From positions 1 to 15,814 of the forward strand of contig CAYNNP010000155.1 of NCBI GenBank assembly GCA_964398215.1: DNA of 15,814 bases. The letters are read 5' to 3'. The number at the start of each line of letters is the position of its first letter. Within the stretch, counting starts at the first letter, position 1. The notes beneath the pieces were generated by a model, which saw only the letters and a program-made list of their open reading frames with translations, was not told where the DNA came from and searched no databases. The position numbers were made by a program, and so were the translations under genes. Positions 1 to 6,774 of the stretch are shown here, one piece after another. Origin of the DNA: CAYNNP01 sp964398215 (lineage in GTDB: Bacteria > Planctomycetota > Planctomycetia > Pirellulales > Pirellulaceae).

Positions 1-9
1 GGATACGGC

Positions 10-2226
10 TTACTCGCGGAAGCGGAATAGTCCGTTTAGTATTCGTGCGACGCGGCCTGCGATGGAGAGCTTTCCGGCGTTGATCGTGCATGTGACCGTT
101 GTGCCTGTTGCTAAAGTCAATTCACTTTTCGGCAACTCGACTCGGACAATGTACGAAGTCGCTGCTGGTGCAATCTGCTTTGTCGCGCGTGGATCGTCTT
201 GTCGCTGTGAATCATTTTCCATTGCCCAACGTGTCCGCGAAATCTCCACGACTTGTCCGGTCAGAACGCTGGATGGTACGGCTTCGCATATCAGTTTGAC
301 TTCGCTGCCGATTTCGATGCGGCGGACTTGGCTTTGGTCCAAAATCAATTCGGCATCCCAGTCTTCGACTTCAGCAATGCTCATCAATTCGTCACCTGAC
401 TGCAGAAAGCACTCTTTGTTTTCCATGTCGGTTGGATAGCCCGACCAATTGACGAGCCGAAATTCTGCGTCTGCGCTATCCGTTGGAGCGTGATCGGGGC
501 GTCTGGCTACCGCCATCAATTTGCCGTCGCATGGTGCGGTGATTTGCAATGCGTCCAATCGTTTCTTGCGTGTTTCGGATTGCTTTTTTAGTTCGGCCAG
601 CATGGCTTCTGCGGCTGGCAGTTCATTGGCTGCCGCTGGGTCGCTGACCAGCAGGCGATTGATCGTTTCAACCAACTGATTTTGCTGCTCGTAACGCCCT
701 TTGCTGCGCAAGTATTCAAGCTCGGTTGCCGGGTTCGAGAGACGCGCGATCACATCACCTTTGTGAACGTTCTCGCCAGGCTCCCGAACCAATTCAGCTA
801 ACTCGCCTGGCGAAGAAACATAAATCGGAGTTTCCATGCGAGGCACGATTCGGCCATCCGCACTGACATTGGATGATATTGGGACAAAGCAGAGTCCGAT
901 GACGATGGCCAGCAAAACGACTGACACCAACACACGTTTCATTTGAATGTACCTTCGTCGAGCTGGGTTTTTTAAGAATTGGTAGGGTGGACGGAAGAGC
1001 ATGAACAGCAACCCGCCGGCTGCGAACACACCCAGGGCACGGCCGATCGATTCCAGTCCGTATGGCCGGAGCATGACCGAGACGATCCAGAGGATGGCAA
1101 ACGATAACACCCATCGGTAGGTCGTTGCCAAGATCGCATAGACGGCTAACCACATTCCGCCGTCGTCCTGCGTTTGCTCGTGTGACTCATCAACGCCAGC
1201 GAACCAACGAAGTGTGGTCGCAGAGAGTCGCTTTTTTGCTTTTTCGCCTAAGTTTGGCGTGTCGGTTAGATCCGAAAGGACATAGTAGCCGTCATATCGT
1301 AACAGTGGGTTCGCATTGAACATGACTGTGCTGACGCCGCAAACGAGCATCACATTCATTGCGATGGTGTGCGATATTCCATCGGATGAAGAAACCCAAA
1401 TCAGCGTCGCGATCGATGCCAAGATGATTTCTGTTCCGATGCCTGCCATGCCAACGGCCGCGCGCTGCCAACGACTTGGCAGCATCCAAGAATCGGAAGT
1501 GTCACAGTACAGTGCCGGTGTGAACACCAGAAGCATTGGGCCAATCTGATGGCATTCACCGCCAAAGTGTTTGCACATGACGGCGTGGCCAAGTTCGTGC
1601 AGAATCTTTGTACCGCCGATGACGGCGCCTAAGATCAACAGAGAATCGAAACTCAGCCACTGCGACATCTGTGGCAGTTCGGCAATGAATTGTTCACGGT
1701 TAGCCAAAAAGACGGTTAACGAAACGAGACACAGGATCAGTGCCACCGCCGAACCGATGACTCCCAGGAACGGCCGCATCAACGGGTACAGTCGTCGCAA
1801 AAATGGTTCTGGATCGACGCCTGGAAAGCGTATGAAGAGCACGCCGCTGATCAGCTGCATCAACTTTTGCTTGCGATCTTTGGCGCGTTTGTCCGTGAGT
1901 CTTTCGCCTTGCTTGGGCGCATCTGATACTGTGAGTCCACTTTCGTGAAAACGGAACAGCAGTTGGTTCAATTGAACAGTGGTGACGCGTGTCGGTGGAA
2001 AGCGTTTTTCATAACGCTCGCGCATTTGGTCCAACGATGTCATGCCATCCAAGCATCGCAGCACAAAGTACTCATCGGGGCGCAGTCGATGGTATTTCAA
2101 TGCGATCGGGTCTTTGGCGACGACCGCTGATTCGTGTTTGTGCAGCGTTTGCACGAATATCAGATCGCGTCGACAGCGAACGCGAACGGGACTCGACGAA
2201 GCGCTGGATGAACTGGGAGGATTCAT
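10..2226 (-). CDS. PqqD-like domain / M50 site-2-type membrane metalloprotease / HlyD-type fusion protein
   Basis: This 738-residue membrane protein has three parts. Residues about 45-105 resemble a PqqD-like winged-helix domain, the fold that serves as a peptide-recognition element in many RiPP pathways (LRPDEYFVLRCLDG, then FRFHESGL). A multi-pass membrane section follows, with hydrophobic segments near 153-175, 193-209, 256-280, 288-303, 358-385, 395-412 and 431-450. It carries the zinc motif HELGH (H210, E211, H214) and the distal NPLLRYDGYY motif (306-315), where D312 is the likely third zinc ligand. The C-terminal part (about 455-738) is a periplasmic-adaptor-like region with split biotinyl-lipoyl halves near 466-500 and 560-620 around a short helical hairpin. 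The family is annotated as putative peptide zinc metalloprotease (YydH-like). The ATG lies 9 bp after the stop of the upstream HlyD gene, so the two are probably cotranscribed. No clear Shine-Dalgarno sequence is seen. The substrate is unknown; the domain calls are firm, the role is inferred. Confidence 0.88.
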   Translation of the reverse strand: MNPPSSSSASSSPVRVRCRRDLIFVQTLHKHESAVVAKDPIALKYHRLRPDEYFVLRCLDGMTSLDQMRERYEKRFPPTRVTTVQLNQLLFRFHESGLTVSDAPKQGERLTDKRAKDRKQKLMQLISGVLFIRFPGVDPEPFLRRLYPLMRPFLGVIGSAVALILCLVSLTVFLANREQFIAELPQMSQWLSFDSLLILGAVIGGTKILHELGHAVMCKHFGGECHQIGPMLLVFTPALYCDTSDSWMLPSRWQRAAVGMAGIGTEIILASIATLIWVSSSDGISHTIAMNVMLVCGVSTVMFNANPLLRYDGYYVLSDLTDTPNLGEKAKKRLSATTLRWFAGVDESHEQTQDDGGMWLAVYAILATTYRWVLSFAILWIVSVMLRPYGLESIGRALGVFAAGGLLFMLFRPPYQFLKNPARRRYIQMKRVLVSVVLLAIVIGLCFVPISSNVSADGRIVPRMETPIYVSSPGELAELVREPGENVHKGDVIARLSNPATELEYLRSKGRYEQQNQLVETINRLLVSDPAAANELPAAEAMLAELKKQSETRKKRLDALQITAPCDGKLMAVARRPDHAPTDSADAEFRLVNWSGYPTDMENKECFLQSGDELMSIAEVEDWDAELILDQSQVRRIEIGSEVKLICEAVPSSVLTGQVVEISRTRWAMENDSQRQDDPRATKQIAPAATSYIVRVELPKSELTLATGTTVTCTINAGKLSIAGRVARILNGLFRFRE

Positions 2227-2235
2227 AGTGGCGCT

Positions 2236-4323
2236 TTAGCGGAAGTAGAACATGACGTTACGATCGACGAAATCAAACACGTCGCTGAACCAACTGTGAA
2301 TCACACTGCGGCGGCCGCACGCGATTTTTGCGGTTACGTTCGCGCCGACCGTGACCTTGTTGGTTGAAAATTCATTCAACGCGTCATCCGCCTCCGGTTC
2401 GCCTGGAGTAATCTTGGCGACCAAATCGATCACGTGCTGTCCACTTTCGTCCAAGCGCGTTGCGTTTGCCAGCGATTCAAGTGAGGCACCGTACGTGTCA
2501 CCTGGAACGGTAGCGACAGCGAATCGAATCGGAAGCGTTTTGGTCTCCTTCATCGAAACCAGTAGCGGACCCGAGTCTTTGTCGGGCACTTCCAGATGCA
2601 ATGTCCACGGTCCTTCGTGATCGACGACCGTCATCAAGAGGTTGCCGCGCGACACGGGACGACTGTCGAGTCGTCGTTGGATCTGCCAGGCTACGACCGT
2701 GCCTTGAATGGGGCTGCGAATGGTAAGCTTGTCTTGTTGGTCGCGGATCAGTTCCAGTTGGGCATTCAGATTCCCAAGTTCGCTTTCAAGCTGCCGTTGT
2801 TCTAGCACCAGTCGTTCGGCTTGCGATGGGTCACCGCTTGGATTCAACCTGACAGCTTCGATCGCTGCGATACGTTTTGTCGCCGCAATGATCTCGCCAG
2901 AAAGTGATTCGGACTGTGATTCTAGTTCGGCGTTTTCCAGTTCAATCAACGGGTCGCCAGCGGAAACTCGTTGGCCGTCTTTGACCAAGATTTTGTCAAC
3001 GATTCCGTCACTGGATGCGAAGACCTGCCGCTGTGCTGCGGGAGTTGCCGTGCCAGTCGCAATGACTTGGTGGTCGATCTGAACGATCAAGCCGGCGATC
3101 AACAAGCCGATCGCGGCGATGATCCCCAGTAGAATCAGGGGCGATCGAACCGCAGTCGCGGCGACTCCCATCGTTTTCCATACGCGAAGGCCAAAAATCT
3201 GTTGGTGTTCTTCTGAATTTCGCAAAGCCAAAACGGCTTCGCTGGAGACGGTGCTGATCGGGCCAACGATTTGTCGCGGTGGATCGCCAGAAAAGTACTC
3301 CAGGACAATCACACCCAGGACTTTGCCGCTGTTTTCAAACGGCAAACTGCCCATCGAATCGAACTCGTCTTCTTCTTTGCCCGGCGCTATCAATGGCAAC
3401 ATCAACGCACCCGACACGCCGCTGACATCCAAGTACACATCCATTGGGATTTGGATTTGCGGCGGTAAGTCCTCTGACGGAAACGCGGTCGGCTTTGCAA
3501 GGACGGCGGCCCGGTTGGTAAGTTCTTCGATACACTTCACAGCATTGCTGCGCGCATCCACAACCGCGACACCGCTAATCGCACTGACTCGATAGCGTTT
3601 ACTGTTTGCGAGTCCTTTCTTGGGTAGCAAGACGGTGACACGATCAGCATTCAACAGCCGCCGAGATTCGTTGGCGATCCGGTAGGTCGTTGCGTTCAGA
3701 TTCAAGTCTTGGTGGAACAGTTGCAGCGAGTTTCGGTCACCAAGGTTGTTGGCCGGGATCAGCGCATTGCTCTGTGTTACCTGTGTTGCCAATGGCTGGT
3801 TGTTCGCAAGCGTTTTGATCTGACGGCGGATCTCATGCACATACAGACTAAGCAACTTCAGATCCGAGACCTGCGCGATCGGCGTCGGAATGCCGGTCGG
3901 CGAATAGACAAGTAACAAAGCTGTTCGCGATGGCGAATCGGAAACTTCGATATGCAGCCCGCGAGTCTTTGTGTGGCCACTGTTTTGCTCGGCAAGCATT
4001 GGGATGTCGCACGCGACTGGGACGACAGCTGCGGATCGCAACAACCGGCGTATCATTCCACGGTCGATGCCGTGCCCTAATTCTCCATCAGCAACCATCA
4101 TCATTGGCCCGGACCACTGGCCAGATTCGATCGCGATGATGCCAAGCGAAAACGCCTTCGAAAGCTCTCCACCGACCAGTTGCAAAAACTCTGATTGTTG
4201 TCCGCCCGATTGCTGAACTAATTCGGCAATGCGAACAGACACGGTGTTTTGGTCACCGTCAAAATTTTGATTTGTCCGATTCGATTCAATGGGTGTCGAA
4301 CTCATAAAAAAATTGTTAGCCAC
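2236..4323 (-). CDS. GAF-containing HlyD-family membrane fusion (periplasmic adaptor) protein
   Basis: This protein of 695 residues joins a cytoplasmic sensory-looking half to a membrane fusion protein. Residues about 200-370 look like a GAF domain (NESRRLLNADRVTVLLP, later GVIVLEYFSG). Residues about 45-168 may be a second, more diverged GAF-like domain. A single transmembrane segment lies near 395-415. It is followed by a lipoyl half (about 428-465, ASSDGIVDKILVKDGQRV), a coiled coil (465-530), the second lipoyl half (530-570, LTIRSPIQGTVV) and beta-barrel sequence to the end. HlyD-family proteins bridge inner-membrane exporters to outer-membrane channels. It is the first gene of the pair with the M50-HlyD gene. 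The start is uncertain: GTG at 4323 is used here, and ATG at 4305 (residue 7) is equally plausible because neither has a visible Shine-Dalgarno sequence. The fusion suggests transport gated by a cytoplasmic signal, but no ligand can be named. Confidence 0.85.
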   Translation of the reverse strand: MANNFFMSSTPIESNRTNQNFDGDQNTVSVRIAELVQQSGGQQSEFLQLVGGELSKAFSLGIIAIESGQWSGPMMMVADGELGHGIDRGMIRRLLRSAAVVPVACDIPMLAEQNSGHTKTRGLHIEVSDSPSRTALLLVYSPTGIPTPIAQVSDLKLLSLYVHEIRRQIKTLANNQPLATQVTQSNALIPANNLGDRNSLQLFHQDLNLNATTYRIANESRRLLNADRVTVLLPKKGLANSKRYRVSAISGVAVVDARSNAVKCIEELTNRAAVLAKPTAFPSEDLPPQIQIPMDVYLDVSGVSGALMLPLIAPGKEEDEFDSMGSLPFENSGKVLGVIVLEYFSGDPPRQIVGPISTVSSEAVLALRNSEEHQQIFGLRVWKTMGVAATAVRSPLILLGIIAAIGLLIAGLIVQIDHQVIATGTATPAAQRQVFASSDGIVDKILVKDGQRVSAGDPLIELENAELESQSESLSGEIIAATKRIAAIEAVRLNPSGDPSQAERLVLEQRQLESELGNLNAQLELIRDQQDKLTIRSPIQGTVVAWQIQRRLDSRPVSRGNLLMTVVDHEGPWTLHLEVPDKDSGPLLVSMKETKTLPIRFAVATVPGDTYGASLESLANATRLDESGQHVIDLVAKITPGEPEADDALNEFSTNKVTVGANVTAKIACGRRSVIHSWFSDVFDFVDRNVMFYFR

Positions 4324-4626
4324 ATGATGCGAGTAAGAATTCGGGCGTTATCAAAAACGCAAGTGGAAACGGCGCGATGTGGGCGTCTATCGCTGGTCAA
4401 AAATCGCCGGAAAATCTCGGCGTGGCAAGGCTTTCCAGTCTAGTGCCGAGCCCACCTGTACTCAAGGAAGTTTGCATAAGTGAGCCGCATGGCGAGTTTT
4501 TCGTTGGCTTGGCTGTGGCAATCTGGGAGTTAAGGCGACAGCGGCGAGGTTGTTGCTCTTTTCAGAAGCGTCTTTCTGTGAGTGACAAGACGCTGGCCGC
4601 CGGTGATTTTGCGGAAATCGGATGTT

Positions 4627-4726
4627 NNNNNNNNNNNNNNNNNNNNNNNNNNNNNNNNNNNNNNNNNNNNNNNNNNNNNNNNNNNNNNNNNNNNNNNNNN
4701 NNNNNNNNNNNNNNNNNNNNNNNNNN
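4627..4726. other. Assembly gap (100 N)
   Basis: There are exactly 100 consecutive N. A round 100 is commonly a placeholder for a scaffold join of unknown length, so the true distance between the flanks is unknown. The gap ends 7 bp before a double-hairpin repeat, which suggests the assembly broke in repetitive or strongly structured DNA. Confidence 0.98.
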
Positions 4727-4733
4727 ACCTTTC

Positions 4734-4783
4734 GTAGCACGGCTCTCCGAGCCGTGAATCCTCGACTCGGAGAGTCGAGCTAC
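4734..4783. repeat. REP-like double-hairpin intergenic repeat
   Basis: This 50-bp unit starts with GTAG and ends with CTAC. It contains two hairpins with 8-bp perfect stems and 3-nt loops: CACGGCTC/GAGCCGTG (4738-4745 and 4749-4756) and CTCGACTC/GAGTCGAG (4761-4768 and 4772-4779). The two hairpins are also related to each other as an imperfect inverted repeat through the shared core CTCTCCGAG/CTCGGAGAG, so the whole unit could form one long cruciform. From memory, near-identical units are dispersed between genes in Rhodopirellula; this was not searched. It lies about 53 bp beyond the stop of the sigma factor gene and could also act as a transcription barrier. Confidence 0.8.
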
Positions 4784-4836
4784 TATGGTGCAGCACAAAA
4801 AAGCTCAGGTCCTCGAAAGGCCAACGGCTGTGGGGC

Positions 4837-6423
4837 CTATAGGCTGACGTCGCTGCTTTCTAGCATCGAGATATCGGCACCGTCCACAAAGCTGATTAGA
4901 GACTTTGCACGATACGGCTGCTGAAGTTTACGAACAGCTTTGCTCTCGATTTGACGGACGCGTTCACGAGTGACTTGGAATATCCGTCCGACTTCTTCCA
5001 GCGTGTAGGTGTAACCGTCGGCCAAGCCATAACGAAGGCGAAGGATCTCTCTTTCGCGATAGTTCAAAGTTTCCATCGCCAAGTCGATCTGCACCTTCAA
5101 GGCTTCGCGGTTCGTTTCCAGCAATGGATCGTCGTCGCGATAGTCTTCCAAGAATTCGCCAAACACGCTTTCTTCCTGTTCGCCGACAGGTTGATCGAGA
5201 GACAATGGCTGGCGGCTCATTTTTAGAATCACGCGAGTATCGTCGATAGATAGTCCGCTGCGAGCAGAGACTTCTTCGGCAGTAGGCTCACGCCCAACTT
5301 CTTGTACCAAGTCGCGAGTGATCTGACGAATCTTGTTCATCGTGTCGATCATGTGAACCGGAACGCGAATCGTGCGGCTTTGGTCGGCAATCGCACGTGT
5401 GATCGCTTGACGGATCCACCAAGTTGCATAGGTGCTGAATTTGTAACCACGTGCGTGCTCGAATTTATCGACCGCTCGCATCAAACCCGTGTTGCCTTCC
5501 TGGATCAAATCCAAGAACGAAAGGCCACGATTTCGGTACTTTTTGGCAATCGAAACGACAAGACGAAGGTTACCAGCTGACAATACACGCTTGGCCGCAT
5601 CATAGTCTTCGCGGAAACGGTTGGTCGATTCCACACGACGCTCCAGAGTCTGTGGCGACTCGTAGGTCAATCGCATCAAGTAATGCATTTCGCCGCGCAG
5701 TTCGTTTGTCGTTGGCATGCCGGGCTGATCAAGCATTTCTTCGTTGTCCAGCATCTCGCGAATTTCGACCATGCGATCAGAAGCACGGTTGACTTTATCA
5801 AACACGACCTGCAGTTTTCCGGTACGAAGATTCATTTCTTCGACCAAGCGAACGGCTTTGTTACGACGAACGATCAGGTTCCGCCATGCCGCACGACGCT
5901 GACGCATTGGCAATCGCTTGTTGATCGCATTCATGAAATCGATGCGATTCAGTTTGCACAGGTGCTCGAGTGTTTTGCAGTTGGGGACGATTCGCTGCAT
6001 GATCGCCTTCTTTTCGACAGCGTTCGTCACGCTGACTTCGATGGTCCGATCCAAACGCAGTTGTTTGTCGCGCACTTGTTCCAGCAGTTTCAGTGCACCT
6101 TGGAGCATGAAATCATTGGCGAGCATTGAATTACGATAACGAGTCCGAGTACGCTCGATCTGCTTGGCCGCAGAGACTTCTTGTTCGCGAGTCAGCAAAG
6201 GGATCTGGCCCATTTGCATCAGGTACATTCGCACAGGATCTTCTGTTGGATCCGCCTCGGTCTCCACTTCAGCGGTGTCTTCGGTGTTGAGGGCGTCCTC
6301 GTCGATCGGCAACGGTTGGTCATCCGAAAAGCTCTTGCCCATCACTCGAGAACGTCGTTTGATCGACTCCCGTGCCGTGAACGCATCGTCCTGCAAGCTT
6401 CTGCCACTGAACTTCTTTCCCAT
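4837..6423 (-). CDS. rpoD: RNA polymerase sigma-70 factor, housekeeping (RpoD/SigA) type
   Basis: This sigma factor directs RNA polymerase to promoters. With the ATG at 6423 it has 528 residues. After a short acidic N-terminus, region 1.2 is near 62-92 (DPVRMYLMQMGQIPLL), a non-conserved region spans about 93-280, and region 2 is near 284-357 (LVVSIAKKYRNRGLSFLDLIQEGN; TYATWWIRQAITRAI). Region 3 is near 362-427, and region 4 is near 452-507 with the helix-turn-helix TLEEVGRIFQVTRERVRQIE. The residues in regions 2.4 and 4.2 are of primary sigma type, but a group-2 paralogue cannot be excluded, since planctomycetes carry several. The start at 6423 has GAGGAG 6 nt upstream. A longer frame begins with ATG at 6522, but its extra 33 residues do not look like sigma sequence. 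A canonical long region 1.1 is missing or much shortened. Confidence 0.9.
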   Translation of the reverse strand: MGKKFSGRSLQDDAFTARESIKRRSRVMGKSFSDDQPLPIDEDALNTEDTAEVETEADPTEDPVRMYLMQMGQIPLLTREQEVSAAKQIERTRTRYRNSMLANDFMLQGALKLLEQVRDKQLRLDRTIEVSVTNAVEKKAIMQRIVPNCKTLEHLCKLNRIDFMNAINKRLPMRQRRAAWRNLIVRRNKAVRLVEEMNLRTGKLQVVFDKVNRASDRMVEIREMLDNEEMLDQPGMPTTNELRGEMHYLMRLTYESPQTLERRVESTNRFREDYDAAKRVLSAGNLRLVVSIAKKYRNRGLSFLDLIQEGNTGLMRAVDKFEHARGYKFSTYATWWIRQAITRAIADQSRTIRVPVHMIDTMNKIRQITRDLVQEVGREPTAEEVSARSGLSIDDTRVILKMSRQPLSLDQPVGEQEESVFGEFLEDYRDDDPLLETNREALKVQIDLAMETLNYREREILRLRYGLADGYTYTLEEVGRIFQVTRERVRQIESKAVRKLQQPYRAKSLISFVDGADISMLESSDVSL

Positions 6424-6429
6424 CACTAA

Positions 6430-6435
6430 CTCCTC
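6430..6435 (-). promoter_or_regulatory. Ribosome binding site deciding the sigma factor start
   Basis: GAGGAG on the minus strand sits 6 nt before the ATG at 6423. It is one of the few strong Shine-Dalgarno sequences in the window and supports the shorter sigma factor over the in-frame ATG at 6522. Confidence 0.7.
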
Positions 6436-6523
6436 ACCACTCGGTATCGCACTGCTGTTTGGTTGAGGGAGATACCAAGCAGGACGGGTGCCACGAGCGG
6501 GGAGTGTTACGGAAATGATCAAC

Positions 6524-6535
6524 GCAAGGCCTTGC
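6524..6535. promoter_or_regulatory. Perfect 12-bp palindrome upstream of the sigma factor gene
   Basis: GCAAGGCCTTGC is a perfect palindrome about 100 bp upstream of the preferred sigma factor start. It could be an operator or a leader hairpin, but 12-bp palindromes also occur by chance. Confidence 0.25.
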
Positions 6536-6580
6536 AGTCAAAGGGGTTACGGCAGGAAAAAAAGAATATCGGTGGGGTCG

Positions 6581-6602
6581 CACGTTGTAAAAAGTCAACG
6601 TG
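6581..6602. promoter_or_regulatory. Operator-like inverted repeat
   Basis: CACGTTG (6581-6587) and CAACGTG (6596-6602) are perfect inverted arms around an 8-nt AT-rich spacer. The site is central in the divergent region, at a plausible place for a regulator binding both promoters. No specific regulator is recognised. Confidence 0.35.
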
Positions 6603-6774
6603 GATGTGGAACGAGGGCAACATGTCGAAATAAACAACCGATGCCTTTTCACAACGGTGGCAGAACACGCCTTGAGTCATTCACTTAACAGTAGGTCGCA
6701 CTTCACGCTTACGAACTGGAAGTTGTGCGGTAAACTGTGATTCGTTTTCCCGTGGACGGACACAGGTACAGATC

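Larger units (their letters stand above)
4324..4836. other. Intergenic region with assembly gap and repeat
   Basis: No credible gene is seen here. Reading frames that cross the gap consist largely of unknown residues. The right-hand part of 4324-4626 should hold the promoter for the leftward HlyD/M50 pair, but I could not pick out convincing promoter boxes. The rest is the N gap (4627-4726), a double-hairpin repeat (4734-4783) and the 3' flank of the sigma factor gene. Confidence 0.7.
6424..6774. promoter_or_regulatory. Divergent promoter region between sigma factor and glnE
   Basis: These 351 bp separate two divergent genes and must hold the 5' ends of both transcripts. Visible structure is a 12-bp perfect palindrome (6524-6535) and a 7-bp inverted repeat with an 8-nt spacer (6581-6602). 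A weak promoter candidate for glnE is TTACGA (6709-6714), a 16-bp spacer, then TAAACT (6731-6736), but the match to consensus is poor. I could not assign a promoter for the sigma factor. Confidence 0.5.

Noticed and set aside
3119..3595. 158-codon plus-strand frame inside the GAF-HlyD gene
   Set aside because: It is antisense to a gene with clear GAF and HlyD features; its composition looks like a reverse-strand artefact.
4480..4500. Short segment around GAGCCGCATGGCGAG resembling part of a planctomycete repeat
   Set aside because: The match is short and from memory only; there is no symmetry or second copy in the window.
4790..4830. Possible intrinsic terminator after the sigma factor gene (T-run on the minus strand at 4797-4803)
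   Set aside because: The T-run is present but there is no solid GC-rich stem directly before it; the double-hairpin repeat further on is a better barrier candidate.
4377..4924. Frames reading through the N gap
   Set aside because: About a third of each translation is unknown and the rest has no similarity I recognise; they exist only because N is not read as a stop.
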